Notes: a model not told the origin generated them from the sequence alone. A DNA stretch of 64,000 bases from Kocuria rosea subsp. polaris (GCF_001483755.1 NZ_LQBK01000004.1:83303-147302), one strand, 5' to 3'; counted from the stretch's first letter, positions 8,371 to 17,269 are shown. Made by a program: numbers and translations.

Positions 8371-8388
8371 TCTTCCACTGGATGGAAA
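8371..8388. promoter_or_regulatory. Predicted IclR operator C (autoregulatory)
   Basis: TCTTCCACTGGATGGAAA on the top strand, the most symmetric of the three copies (TTCCA-TGGAA arms). It lies directly before the iclR ribosome binding site and 33 bp before the SBF transporter start, so it could control both. Confidence 0.68.
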
Positions 8389-8421
8389 TCTGGGGCCAGT
8401 CTAGTGCGGCACCCGCCCACA

Positions 8422-9306
8422 ATGAGCCCCATGGACCTGCAGACCGCCACCGACGCCGTGGCCGCCGTCGCGGTGCCGCTCTTCGCGGTCACCAGCATGG
8501 TCGCCGTGGGCCTGGGGCACACGGTCCAGCAGTTCCTCGCCCCGCTCAAGGACGTGCGGCTGGTGCTGGCGGGCATGGCGGCGAACTTCGTCGTCGCCCC
8601 GGCCGTGGCCTTCGGCGTCGTCTCCGCACTCGGCATCCCGGACGAGGCCCGTATCGGGCTGATGGTGCTGGCCTGCGCCGCCGGGGCGCCGTTCGTGCTC
8701 AAGCTGTCGAAGCTCGCGCGCGCGGACATGGCCGTGTCCTCGTCCTTGCTGGCGGTCATGCTGCTCGCCACGATCGGCTACATGCCCGTGGCACTGCCGG
8801 TCCTGCTCCCCGGTGTCGAGGTCGCCCCGGGCGCCATCGCCTCCGTGCTGCTGCTGACCATGTTCCTGCCCCTGGTCGGGGCGGTGCTGCTGCGCCAGTT
8901 CACCCCGGCGGCCGCTCGCCTGGCGCAGGGGCACGTGGGGCGGCTGAGCCTCGTGGCCATGATCGTGATGCTGGTCAACCAGTTCGTCGCCGACCACCGC
9001 GAACTGGCCGGTCTGGCCGGCACCGGGACCTTCGCGGCGATCCTGGCCTTCATCGCCCTGAACTTCGGGCTCGGGTGGGTCCTGGGCTCCTGGAGGTCGG
9101 GCGGTGGGGCTGTCCTGGGCATCTCCGCCTCCCAGCGGAACATGGGCGCGGCCACCGTGGTGGTGCTCGCCAACTTCGAGGACTCCCTGGCGGTGCCGAC
9201 GGTGGTGCTGGCCGGCTTCCTCGCCCTGATCGTGCTGGTGCCCGTGGCCCACTGGCTCGGGCGTGGCGCCGAGCCGCCGGTCGGCGAGGCGCTGGCCGCT
9301 CACTGA
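8422..9306 (+). CDS. SBF/BASS-like membrane transporter
   Basis: 294 residues from ATG 8422; ATG 8431 three codons later is an alternative. Nine to ten hydrophobic helices fill the protein. The segment SASQRNMGAATVVV resembles the conserved crossover motif of the bile-acid:sodium symporter (SBF, BASS) superfamily, whose members move organic anions with sodium; resemblance to better-known members is distant. It is divergent from iclR over operator C, so it is probably part of the same response and may carry an aromatic or other carboxylate in or out. Two transporters (this and the MFS permease) serving one regulon would suggest two substrates, or import and export. Confidence 0.78.
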   Translation: MSPMDLQTATDAVAAVAVPLFAVTSMVAVGLGHTVQQFLAPLKDVRLVLAGMAANFVVAPAVAFGVVSALGIPDEARIGLMVLACAAGAPFVLKLSKLARADMAVSSSLLAVMLLATIGYMPVALPVLLPGVEVAPGAIASVLLLTMFLPLVGAVLLRQFTPAAARLAQGHVGRLSLVAMIVMLVNQFVADHRELAGLAGTGTFAAILAFIALNFGLGWVLGSWRSGGGAVLGISASQRNMGAATVVVLANFEDSLAVPTVVLAGFLALIVLVPVAHWLGRGAEPPVGEALAAH

Positions 9307-9386
9307 GCGAGCCGTCCCGAGCGTCCGTCCGCAGGAGCGCCGCCGGCTTCCCGGAGGAGCGCAGGAGGCGCCGGCCGCGACACTGG

Positions 9387-10310
9387 TCACTCGCAGGCCA
9401 GGCCCTCGACCCCACCCCGGTCCAGCGCGGGGCGGTAGCCGGGCTGGTCCGAGCGCAGCGGGGCCGCGCCGGCCGCGCGCACGGCGGCGCAGTCCGCGTA
9501 GTAGACCTCGTCCGTGGCCGGGGACCCCGTGGCCGGGGACCCCGTGGCGGTGGATCCCGCGGCGGAGGACCCCGTGGCCGAGGCCTCCGCGGCGGACGGC
9601 TCCGCCGGGGCAGCGTTCCCGGCGGGCGGCGTGCTGCCGGGCAGCTCCTGCTCCTGGCAGCCGGCCAGCACGTCCGCCATGGCGTCCCGCTCGGCGACCG
9701 TCACGGACAGTTCGTAGCGGGTCTTGACGGCGATCTGCGTGGCCACGTACTCGCAGCGGAACGCATCGTGCGGCGGCAGCCACTCGGCGGCGTCGGAGGC
9801 GGACTTCTCCCCGTTGGTCGGCCCGTCCACGGCCCGCAGGTTCAGGGGGTCGTTGGCCAGGGCCGTGCGCCCGTCCGGGTCCAGCCGGTCGGCCCCGGAG
9901 ACCCACGCGTTCCGCAGCGCCACCACGTGGTCGATCTGCACGTCGGAGGAGGTCAGAGGACCGCGCTGGAACGCGATCGTCCGGCCCGTGTAGGGGTCCT
10001 CGAGGGTCCCGGAGAGGACCGTGCACCCGTCGTCGTCGACCACGTCGCCGGTCAGGTCCCGGGCCAGGACGTCGTTGCGGGCGTCGCAGCCGTTGCCGTC
10101 CGGATCGGCCCAGTCCCCGAACTGGTCGAGCCGGTCGTAGTCCTCGCCGCCGGCGGCGTCCTCGACGGACAGGGCGGCGAGCGCGCGCTCGGCGGGGGAG
10201 GAGCCCTGCGGGGCCGGCGGGGTGCACCCGGCCAGGACGCCCACGGCGAGCGCGAGCGGGACGAGCACCGCCCTCCGGGTACGGGGCTGCGGGGCTGCGG
10301 TCCTGCGCAC
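9387..10310 (-). CDS. Secreted HNH-family nuclease lipoprotein with Excalibur tail
   Basis: 307 residues from GTG 10310 behind GGGAGCACC. A lipoprotein signal peptide ends in LAGC (Cys29). The central domain has QIDHVVALRNAW (Asp127, His128) and NDPLNLRAVDGPTNGEKS (about 153-170), the DUF1524/GmrSD-type HNH nuclease core. A low-complexity linker of tandem ATGSP repeats (about 235-268) leads to a C-terminal Excalibur calcium-binding domain ending in DRGGVEGLACE. It should act on DNA outside the membrane, anchored by lipid. It faces the SBF gene tail to tail. A thermonuclease lipoprotein at 36687 gives the window a second surface nuclease. Confidence 0.9.
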   Translation of the reverse strand: MRRTAAPQPRTRRAVLVPLALAVGVLAGCTPPAPQGSSPAERALAALSVEDAAGGEDYDRLDQFGDWADPDGNGCDARNDVLARDLTGDVVDDDGCTVLSGTLEDPYTGRTIAFQRGPLTSSDVQIDHVVALRNAWVSGADRLDPDGRTALANDPLNLRAVDGPTNGEKSASDAAEWLPPHDAFRCEYVATQIAVKTRYELSVTVAERDAMADVLAGCQEQELPGSTPPAGNAAPAEPSAAEASATGSSAAGSTATGSPATGSPATDEVYYADCAAVRAAGAAPLRSDQPGYRPALDRGGVEGLACE

Positions 10311-10402
10311 GGTGCTCCCTCCGCTTCGGCCGGTGCTGTCGGGTCTCCCATTCTCGCAGGTCAGCGTGCAGGGTAGATTGCAGCATCGGAGGGGGGGCAG
10401 GA

Positions 10403-11113
10403 ATGAGACGAGGCTTCGCCGCGGCCCGCGTGCTGGCGGGCCTGGCCCTGCTCGCGGCCGTGGCCGGGCGGCTGCAGGCCTATCTGCGGTTCTGGATCGA
10501 GCGCGGGGACCAGGCCCTCGCGGTCGACGTCGCGAACTTCTTCTCCTACTTCACGATCCAGACGTCGCTGTTCCACGCCGTGGTCTTCGGGATCGGGGCG
10601 TGGTTCCTGCTCGCCCGGCAGGGCGCCGAGCCGGGCCGGTTCGCCGCCCTGCGGGCCGCGGCCACGACGTACACGGTCACCACCGGGGTGGTCTACAACG
10701 CGCTGCTGCGCAGCCTGCCGCAGGAGGTGGGCCTGGAGCAGCCGTGGGCCAACGAGGTGCTGCACACGATCGTGCCCGCCTACGCGCTGCTGGACTGGCT
10801 GTTCGCGCCGGGCCGGAGCCGGGTCCGGTGGCGCACGGTCGCGGGCATCGTCGTCTACCCGGTGCTGTGGGCGGTCTACACCCTGGTGCGGGCGCCGTGG
10901 GTGCTGGACGAGGGCACGGGCAACCCCTGGTGGTACCCCTATCCGTTCCTGGACCCCAACGAGGCGGCCGGCGGCTACGGGGCGGTGGCGGTCTGGATCG
11001 CGGTGCTCGCGGTGGCGATCACGGCGACGGCCGCGGTCCTCGTCGGCGTCTCCCGGCGCGGAGCACCGGCTGCCGACGGCCACGAGGACGACGGGGGCGG
11101 ACGCCGCCGCTGA
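10403..11113 (+). CDS. Pr6Pr family membrane protein
   Basis: 236 residues from ATG 10403 behind a purine-rich GGAGGGGGGGCAGGA. Six hydrophobic segments are visible, with FFSYFTIQTSLFHAVVF and HTIVPAYALLDWLF, both typical of the Pr6Pr/FAR-17a-like family of uncharacterised integral membrane proteins. The tail is a short acidic and arginine-rich extension. It is divergent from the HNH lipoprotein gene with 92 bp between starts; no shared function is evident. Confidence 0.8.
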   Translation: MRRGFAAARVLAGLALLAAVAGRLQAYLRFWIERGDQALAVDVANFFSYFTIQTSLFHAVVFGIGAWFLLARQGAEPGRFAALRAAATTYTVTTGVVYNALLRSLPQEVGLEQPWANEVLHTIVPAYALLDWLFAPGRSRVRWRTVAGIVVYPVLWAVYTLVRAPWVLDEGTGNPWWYPYPFLDPNEAAGGYGAVAVWIAVLAVAITATAAVLVGVSRRGAPAADGHEDDGGGRRR

Positions 11114-11147
11114 CGGACCGGGCTGCCCAGGCCCCGCCCGCACTGGG

Positions 11148-12179
11148 TCACAGCTGCGGCACGCACTCCCCGGCGCCCAGCTCGGCGAGTCCGGCCCGGT
11201 CCCCGGCCGCGAGCACGGTGGCCCCGCCCCCCGGGTGCATGAGCTGGGCGGGGTCGTCGACGTGGGTGAGCCCCACGACGTGTGCGAGCTCGTGCACGAT
11301 GGTCGCGCGGACGTGGGCCGCGCCGTCCGGGCGGTCCAGCACCTCCGTCAGCCCGGGGGCGTCGAGGGTGACCTGGCCGGTGACGTAGACGAACGGCCGC
11401 CCGGGCGCCTGCCGGGGCGTGCTGCCGCCCAGCCCCACCACGTTCCCGGCCAGGTCCGGGACCTCGGTGGCGTCGGACCACGTGATGAGCACGGGCGCCC
11501 ACTGCCGCCCGTAGCGGTCCGGCTGATAGGGGGCGCGCTGGGCGGACGGGGCCTCCGTCGTCGTCCCGTCGGCGACGAACCGCAGCCCGGTGGCCGCGGA
11601 GATCTCGGCTACGGCCTCCTCGACGAGCCGCTGACCGCCCGGCGGGGCGCCGTCCGGGCGCACGACGTAGTGCACGGGGCGGCAGGGGTCGTAGGCGACC
11701 ATCGGCTGGCCGGGGTCCGGGGAGTCCATGAAGCGGTAGCCGCCGGTGTCCGCGACCGCCGGGGGCGTGCCGAGCGGCGCCCGCGCGGCCTCGACGCCGG
11801 GCGGGGGCGCCGACGCGCCGGGGAAGTACGGGCGGAGGACCGGCAGCGCGTAGTCCTGGAAGAGCCCGGGCGTGAACCAGAGCATCAGCAGCACCACCAC
11901 GCCCACGGCCGGCGTGGCCCGCCACGCCCTGCTGCGGCTCCGGGGCACCTTCGCCCAGCGGCGGGCGGAGCGCCGGGCGGCACGGGCGGCGCGCCGCGCC
12001 CGGCGCCGCCGTGCGCCCGGGCTCAGCAGGGCCTGCTGCCGCTGCTCCAGGGCGTCGTCGAGCACCCACTGCGGGGTGCGCCCGCTCGGTGACGTCCGGA
12101 GGCGTGCGCCGGCGGTGCGCTCGTCGCGGTTGCGGGGCGACGCTCCCCGATGCGGCGTGGCGCCACCGGGCTGGGGCAT
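11148..12179 (-). CDS. Membrane-anchored matrixin-like zinc protease
   Basis: 343 residues from ATG 12179 behind AGGAAGC. A basic, arginine-rich N-terminus (about 1-85) precedes one membrane helix (VGVVVLLMLWFTPGLF), so the catalytic part is extracellular. The zinc site HELAHVVGLTH gives His296, Glu297, His300 and His306, followed by LMHP as the Met-turn (Met314), as in matrixins. Extracellular peptidase or inactive relative; the substrate is unknown. Its stop is 34 bp from that of the convergent Pr6Pr gene. The reading frame stays open far upstream (to 13886), but that stretch is antisense to two real genes and has no family resemblance, so the start at 12179 is preferred. Confidence 0.85.
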   Translation of the reverse strand: MPQPGGATPHRGASPRNRDERTAGARLRTSPSGRTPQWVLDDALEQRQQALLSPGARRRRARRAARAARRSARRWAKVPRSRSRAWRATPAVGVVVLLMLWFTPGLFQDYALPVLRPYFPGASAPPPGVEAARAPLGTPPAVADTGGYRFMDSPDPGQPMVAYDPCRPVHYVVRPDGAPPGGQRLVEEAVAEISAATGLRFVADGTTTEAPSAQRAPYQPDRYGRQWAPVLITWSDATEVPDLAGNVVGLGGSTPRQAPGRPFVYVTGQVTLDAPGLTEVLDRPDGAAHVRATIVHELAHVVGLTHVDDPAQLMHPGGGATVLAAGDRAGLAELGAGECVPQL

Positions 12180-12344
12180 GCTTCCTGGCTTCTGTGCGCG
12201 GGCGGGCGGTCGTGCCGGCCGTTTTGAAGTGTACGAAAGCAAATAGACAGGAGCACCCTCTCCGCGCTCTGTGACGGGGATCCGCCTGTCCACACTTCTG
12301 CCTACACTGGCCCGACGCAGCCCCGACCGCGAAGGAGCACCGCA

Positions 12345-13040
12345 GTGCAGACCACCCCGCACCAGAACGTCAGCTTCCCCTCGGCCGGCGGGCAGGCCCA
12401 CGGCTACCTGGCGCTGCCGCCCGCCGGACGGGGGCCCGGGGTGATCGTCATCCAGGAGTGGTGGGGGCTGACCGACCACATCCGGGACGTGGCCGACCGG
12501 CTCGCCGCCGAGGGCTTCGTGGCCCTGGCCCCTGACCTCTACGGCGGGTCCGTCACCCACGACGGCGAGGAGGCCGCCGAGATGATGTCCCGGCTGCCCG
12601 AGGCCGAGGGCGTCCGGCTGCTCGCCGGGTCCGTCGACTTCCTGCTGGGCCACGAGGCGGTCACCAGCTCCACGGCGGGGGCCATCGGCTTCTGCATGGG
12701 CGGCGGCTTCGTCCTCGCCCTGGCCGCCGACCAGGGCGGGCGGATCGGCGCCGCGGTGCCGTTCTACGGGGTCGGCCAGGGCGTGCCGGACGCCTGCCAC
12801 GGGGTGCGCGCGGCGGTGCAGGGCCACTACGGCCGGGAGGACACGGCCTACCCGGTGGAGCAGGCGGAGGCGCTCGAGGAGCAGCTGCGCCGCGAGTCCT
12901 CCGCGCCGGTGGTGGAGTTCCACTACTACGACGCCCCGCACGCCTTCCACAACGACCGGAACCGGCCGAACCACCGCCCCGAGGCGGCGACCGCGGCCTG
13001 GGAGCGCGCGGTCGCCTTCCTCCGGGAGCACGTGCGGTAG
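12345..13040 (+). CDS. Dienelactone hydrolase family protein
   Basis: 231 residues from GTG 12345 behind GAAGGAG. The alpha/beta hydrolase carries the DLH triad: Cys117 in GFCMGG, Asp166 in YGREDTAYP and His199 in DAPHAFHND. Dienelactone hydrolases open lactones such as those formed in chlorocatechol breakdown; many actinobacterial members act on other esters and lactones, so the substrate is open. A TACACT -10-like hexamer is at 12303. It is divergent from the matrixin gene, and followed after 165 bp by a DinB-fold gene on the same strand. Confidence 0.9.
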   Translation: MQTTPHQNVSFPSAGGQAHGYLALPPAGRGPGVIVIQEWWGLTDHIRDVADRLAAEGFVALAPDLYGGSVTHDGEEAAEMMSRLPEAEGVRLLAGSVDFLLGHEAVTSSTAGAIGFCMGGGFVLALAADQGGRIGAAVPFYGVGQGVPDACHGVRAAVQGHYGREDTAYPVEQAEALEEQLRRESSAPVVEFHYYDAPHAFHNDRNRPNHRPEAATAAWERAVAFLREHVR

Positions 13041-13205
13041 CCGACGACGACGCCGGTCCCCGCCGGCCGGTGCGGGCGCGGTCCCGGCGGCGCCGAGGCG
13101 CGGTCCTGGCGTAACCGGGCGCGGAGCCGGCGCGGCCCGGCCGTTCCCAGGGCGGGCCCGCCCCGGTAGCGTGCGAGGCACGGCCCTGAGCTGAGCGGAG
13201 GCGGC

Positions 13206-13847
13206 ATGACCGAGATCTGGCCCGTGGTCCACGCCGAGCGCCGGGCGCTGGCCCGGGACCTGGCGAACGTCCCGGCCTCGCGGTGGGCCACCCCCTCGCT
13301 GTGCCCCGGCTGGGACGTGCACGACGTCCTGGCCCACCTCGTCGACGACGCGAGCACCACGCGCCTGGGCTTCCTCCGCCGGCTCGCGGCCGCGGGCTTC
13401 GACTTCGACCGCTGCAACGCCCGGGGCATCGCGCGGGAGCGCCGCGCCGACCCGCGGGACACGCTGGCCGCGTTCCGTGCGGTGAGCGGCCGCACGACGA
13501 GCGCGCCGGCGCCGCCGGCCACCCGGCTGGTCGAGGCGTTCGTGCACGGGGAGGACATCCGGCGCCCGCTCGCCCTGACCCGCCGATATCCGGCCGGGCC
13601 GGTCCTTGAGGCCCTCCGGCACCAGCTGCGGACCGGCGGCAGGCTCGGCGGCGGCAGGGACCGGGCGGCGGGGTTGCGCCTCGTGCCCGCCGACGCCGAC
13701 CCCGGCGCCGTCCTGGGCGGCGAGATCGGCATCGGGACCGGCCCGGAGGTGCGCGGCAGCGCCCTGGCGCTGCTGCTCGCGGTCTCCGGTCGCCCGGTGG
13801 ACCCCGGGGAGCTCACCGGCCCCGGGGCCGGTGAGCTGACGCGCTGA
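13206..13847 (+). CDS. Maleylpyruvate isomerase-type (DinB-fold) protein
   Basis: 213 residues from ATG 13206. The N-terminal helical bundle has RWATPSLCPGWDVHDVLAHLVDD and VEAFVHGEDIRRPL, typical of the mycothiol-dependent maleylpyruvate isomerase / TIGR03083 group, in which three histidines bind a metal (here probably among His45, His50 and a histidine of the FVHGEDI helix). These proteins use mycothiol or related thiols, but most have no known reaction. A TAGCGT -10-like element lies at 13167-13172, about 40 bp upstream. A second, longer relative is at 61615. Confidence 0.82.
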   Translation: MTEIWPVVHAERRALARDLANVPASRWATPSLCPGWDVHDVLAHLVDDASTTRLGFLRRLAAAGFDFDRCNARGIARERRADPRDTLAAFRAVSGRTTSAPAPPATRLVEAFVHGEDIRRPLALTRRYPAGPVLEALRHQLRTGGRLGGGRDRAAGLRLVPADADPGAVLGGEIGIGTGPEVRGSALALLLAVSGRPVDPGELTGPGAGELTR

Positions 13848-13907
13848 GCACCGGCCTCCCGACGCCGCAGCCGGACGACACACCACACCCGCTCCCGAGT
13901 GTGATCC

Positions 13908-13937
13908 TTGACACCCGCACCGGGATGTCCCTACTCT
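13908..13937 (+). promoter_or_regulatory. Sigma70-type promoter of the GH32/ABC operon
   Basis: TTGACA (13908-13913) and TACTCT (13932-13937) with an 18-bp spacer. The double LacI-type operator begins two bases downstream, so the repressor would cover the transcription start. Confidence 0.7.
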
Positions 13938-13938
13938 C

Positions 13939-13970
13939 CTAACACGTGTCAGGAACCTGACACGTGTTAG
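13939..13970. promoter_or_regulatory. Double LacI-type operator, 15-bp perfect inverted repeat
   Basis: CTAACACGTGTCAGG and its exact complement are separated by AA. Each arm itself contains the near-palindrome TAACACGTGTCA with a central CG, the form of a LacI-family operator, so two overlapping dimer sites face each other. The LacI gene at 18578-19603 ends the same locus and is the expected ligand. Confidence 0.85.
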
Positions 13971-13993
13971 TTCAGCAAAGTGAGGACACGCGG

Positions 13994-15400
13994 ATGACTG
14001 CAGCGAGCAGCATGACCCGTCGCGCGCTACTGGGGGTCGGCGGCGTCGCCCTGGCCGGAGCCACGGTGGGGGCGTGGCCGCGGCTGACCGGCTCCGACAT
14101 CCCCGGCCGTGGTGAGGACGTCCTGACGATCGCGATCCAGGGCACGTCCCAGGACGCCGCGAAGCGCCAGCAGCTGGTGGACGAGTTCCGGGCCGAGCAC
14201 CCGGACATCCCGGTGCGGATCCAGGCCGTCCAGAGCGCCGACTGGGGAGACTTCTTCTCCAAGATCCTCACCATGGTCGCGGCCGGCCAGGCGCCGGACC
14301 TGGTGTACGTGGCCACGGAGGGCACCCAGCTGTTCGCCGACCGGCTCGCGGTGCCCCTCGACAGCTTCGTCCAGCGGGACGCCGCCACGATGGGCGAGTA
14401 CTTCCGCGACGTGCACCCCAGCCTCGTGGAGGCCTTCATGTACAAGGGGAACCTGTACCAGCTGCCGCTGGAGTTCAACGCGGCCAACATGTACCTCAAC
14501 ACGGCGGCGCTGCGCCGGGCCGGGGCGGAGCGGCCCGCCGACGACTGGACCAAGGACGACTTCACGGGGCTCATGCGCGCCATGCAGCGCTCCAACGAGG
14601 GCTCCTTCCGCCCCTACTACTGGACGAACCGCCTGTTCGGCGGCGTGGTCCCGTGGCTCTACGCCAACGGCACCAGCTTCCTCACCGAGGAGAAGGCCCC
14701 GGGCGGCGGCTGGCTGTGGAACAGCTTCTACGGGGACCACCCGGCGGGTGCCGACCGCAGCGGCGGCTACCTGTGGACGGGCTCGAACGTCCGGGACGAG
14801 CGGGTCACGGAGACGTTCGACCACCTGCGGGAGCTCGTGCAGGAGGACCTCGGCGTGCGCCCCGAGGAAGGCGGCGGCAACGCCCTGATCGGCCTGTTCG
14901 CCTCCAACCGCGTGGGCGCCACCCCGGCCGGCGGGTACTGGGCGCAGGGGCTGAACGAGGCCGGGATGGGCCCGGAGGCCTTCGACGTGCAGTTCTTCCC
15001 GCGCTGGCGCACGCAGCGGCACCAGTTCGGCGGCGCCGGCTACGCGCTGATGAAGACCTCGGAGCGCAAGGACCAGGCGTGGGAGTGGATCAAGTTCACG
15101 GCCCGCAAGGAGTCGATGCAGCTGGCCATGCCCCACCCGAACACCACCCCGAGCCGGCGCTCCATGGTCACCGCGGACTTCTACCGCGGGGCCGGCCCCG
15201 AGCACTGGCAGGTCTTCTACGACACGCTGGACCGCTTTCCCAGCACCGGGCCCATACCCGCCCCACCGCAGCAGGCCGCCGTCGAGTCCGCGCTCATGAA
15301 GCACGTGGCGGTCGCCATGGGTGGCGGGGCCGGCCAGATGACGACGGCCCTCGACCGGCTCGACACCGAACTCGCTCTCATCCTCGGGGAGGACGCATGA
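13994..15400 (+). CDS. ABC sugar transporter substrate-binding protein
   Basis: 468 residues from ATG 13994 behind GAGGACACG. The signal region MTRRALLGVGGVALAGATVG has a twin-arginine pair at residues 9-10 and no lipobox cysteine, suggesting Tat export or a membrane-anchored form instead of a classic lipoprotein. The rest is a family 1 extracellular solute-binding protein (IAIQGTSQDAAKRQQLVDEFRAEHP, APDLVYVATEGTQLFADR). It should bind sucrose, a fructo-oligosaccharide or a related sugar, given the GH32 gene in the operon. Its stop overlaps the permease start (ATGA). Expression is expected to be blocked by the LacI-type operator just upstream. Confidence 0.92.
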   Translation: MTAASSMTRRALLGVGGVALAGATVGAWPRLTGSDIPGRGEDVLTIAIQGTSQDAAKRQQLVDEFRAEHPDIPVRIQAVQSADWGDFFSKILTMVAAGQAPDLVYVATEGTQLFADRLAVPLDSFVQRDAATMGEYFRDVHPSLVEAFMYKGNLYQLPLEFNAANMYLNTAALRRAGAERPADDWTKDDFTGLMRAMQRSNEGSFRPYYWTNRLFGGVVPWLYANGTSFLTEEKAPGGGWLWNSFYGDHPAGADRSGGYLWTGSNVRDERVTETFDHLRELVQEDLGVRPEEGGGNALIGLFASNRVGATPAGGYWAQGLNEAGMGPEAFDVQFFPRWRTQRHQFGGAGYALMKTSERKDQAWEWIKFTARKESMQLAMPHPNTTPSRRSMVTADFYRGAGPEHWQVFYDTLDRFPSTGPIPAPPQQAAVESALMKHVAVAMGGGAGQMTTALDRLDTELALILGEDA

Positions 15401-16353
15401 CCACCATCGCACCGGCGCCGGCACCGGACGTCGCACGGAAGACGGCCTCCGCGCCCGCGCCGCCACCGCGGCGGACCCGGTCCCGGGCCGAGAAGTGGAT
15501 GACCGTCGCCTTCCTGGCCCCGACCGTCATCGGGATGGGCGTCTTCACGGTGCTGCCCATCCTGGCCTCCGTCGTGCTCGCCTTCTTCCAGTGGGACATC
15601 ATCTCCGCACCCGAGTTCGTGGGGCTGCGCAACTTCACCGAGCTCGTCACGGACCGGACCGTGCGGGTCTCGTTCCTCAACACGATCGTGTTCGTGGTGG
15701 TCGCGGTGGCCCTGCAGCTGTCCCTCGCGATGACCCTCGCCGTGCTGGTGCAGGGGAGGATGCCGGCCTGGCTGCGGCTGTTCTTCCGCTCCACGTTCTT
15801 CTTCCCGCTGATCCTCTCGGCGGCCAGCGTCTCGATCTTCATGCGCTACATGTTCAACGAGCAGTTCGGCGTCGTGAACTGGCTCCTCGGCACCGTCGGC
15901 CTGCCCGCGGTGCCCTGGCTGACCACCACCACCGGGGCCTCGCTCGTGGTGGTGCTCGTCTACGTGTGGCAGAACTTCGGCTTCACGTTCCTGATCCTGC
16001 TCGGCGGGATCGCGTCCATCCCGAAGGAGCTCTACGAGGCGGCCGACCTCGACGGCGCCAAGGGCTGGTCCAAGTTCCGCAGCGTGACCCTGCCCCTGGT
16101 CAGCCCGACCCTTCTGGTGGCGTCCGTGACGGCGATCATCACGGCGCTGCAGGTCTTCGACCAGCCCTACGTGCTGACCCGCGGCGGACCCGGGGACTCG
16201 ACCCGTTCCGCCGTGATGGTCGTCTACCAGACGGCGTTCCAGCAGCTGGAGTTCGGCAAGGCGTCCGCCGTCGGGCTGGTGCTCATGGTGCTCATCATGC
16301 TCGTCACCCTCGCGCAGTTCCGCCTCTCGCGGCGCTACGTCCACTACCAGTGA
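15397..16353 (+). CDS. ABC sugar transporter permease, MalF/UgpA-type
   Basis: 318 residues from ATG 15397, overlapping the binding-protein stop by four bases (ATGA), so translation is coupled. Six membrane helices follow a proline-rich cytoplasmic head. The permease-ATPase coupling loop is YEAADLDGAKGWSKFRSVTLP (an EAA-type motif with invariant G). GLRNFTELV near residue 75 is typical of the UgpA/MalF subfamily. It pairs with the permease at 16382. No ATP-binding subunit is encoded in the locus. Confidence 0.94.
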   Translation: MTTIAPAPAPDVARKTASAPAPPPRRTRSRAEKWMTVAFLAPTVIGMGVFTVLPILASVVLAFFQWDIISAPEFVGLRNFTELVTDRTVRVSFLNTIVFVVVAVALQLSLAMTLAVLVQGRMPAWLRLFFRSTFFFPLILSAASVSIFMRYMFNEQFGVVNWLLGTVGLPAVPWLTTTTGASLVVVLVYVWQNFGFTFLILLGGIASIPKELYEAADLDGAKGWSKFRSVTLPLVSPTLLVASVTAIITALQVFDQPYVLTRGGPGDSTRSAVMVVYQTAFQQLEFGKASAVGLVLMVLIMLVTLAQFRLSRRYVHYQ

Positions 16354-16381
16354 GCTCTCCCGACCGACGAAGGAACATCTC

Positions 16382-17269
16382 ATGTCTGCACCCGCTCACA
16401 CCCCGCCCCGGACGGCCGGTCCGGCGCCCCGCCGACGCCGGCGCCGGGCGCTGCCCACACCGGGACGTGTCGCCGGTCTCCTCTTCCTGCTGGTCGCCAC
16501 CGTCGCGGTCCTGGGCCCCGTCATGTGGACCCTGTCGACGTCGCTGCGCAGCCCCAGCGAGGCCTTCGACCTCCCGCCGAAGTTCCTCCCGACCGACCCG
16601 GACACCACGGCCTACGCCGAGGTCGCCCAGCAGATCGACCTGGTGCGGCTCGTCCTCAACAGCGCACTGGTCACCGCGCTCATCGCCGCCGGGCAGATGC
16701 TGACGGCGGCCATGGCCGGGTACGTCTTCGCCCGCATGCGCTTCCGGGGCTCCGGGCTGATGTTCGGCGTGGTCCTGGCCACCATGATGGTCCCGGTCCA
16801 GGTGACGATCGTGCCCGTGTTCATGCTGGTCCGCGGCATGGGCCTGGCCGACACCCTCCTGGCGCTGATCATCCCGGCCGTCCCCACCGCATTCGGCACG
16901 TTCCTGATGCGCCAGTACTTCATGGGGCTGCCGAACGACTTCGCCGAGGCCGCCGCCCTGGACGGCGCGAGCCCCTGGCGGACCTTCTTCTCCATCTACG
17001 CGCCGCTGTCCCTGCCCGGCATGGCCATCGTGGGCATCCTGGCGTTCAACTACCACTGGAACGAGTTCTTCCGGCCCCTCATCCTGACCATCTCGGAGCA
17101 GAACTTCACCCTCCCCCTGGGCCTCGTGTCCCTGCAGGGGAACCTGGGCACGGGCTCCATCTCCGTGGTCCTGGCCGGCGTCGTGATCTCCATGATCCCC
17201 GCACTCATCGTCTTCGTCTTCGGGCAGCGCTACCTGCGCGAAGGCCTCACCGCAGGAAGCAGCAAATGA
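16382..17269 (+). CDS. ABC sugar transporter permease, MalG/UgpE-type
   Basis: 295 residues from ATG 16382 behind GAAGGAACATCTC. Six membrane helices; the EAA loop is FAEAAALDGASPWRTFFSIYAPLSLP, and the start of the mature region (GPVMWTLSTSLRSPSEAF) is the usual MalG-type N-terminus. It forms the heterodimeric channel with the preceding gene, 28 bp upstream. Its stop overlaps the GH32 start (ATGA), which binds transport and cleavage of the sugar into one translation unit. Confidence 0.94.
   Translation: MSAPAHTPPRTAGPAPRRRRRRALPTPGRVAGLLFLLVATVAVLGPVMWTLSTSLRSPSEAFDLPPKFLPTDPDTTAYAEVAQQIDLVRLVLNSALVTALIAAGQMLTAAMAGYVFARMRFRGSGLMFGVVLATMMVPVQVTIVPVFMLVRGMGLADTLLALIIPAVPTAFGTFLMRQYFMGLPNDFAEAAALDGASPWRTFFSIYAPLSLPGMAIVGILAFNYHWNEFFRPLILTISEQNFTLPLGLVSLQGNLGTGSISVVLAGVVISMIPALIVFVFGQRYLREGLTAGSSK

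Noticed and set aside
9514-9600. Tandem GGCCGGGGACCCCGT repeats as a regulatory or CRISPR-like array
   Set aside because: They encode the ATGSP linker of the HNH lipoprotein in frame and have no spacers.
12180-13886. Upstream extension of the matrixin gene
   Set aside because: The open frame is antisense to the dienelactone hydrolase and DinB-fold genes; signal order and ribosome site support the start at 12179.
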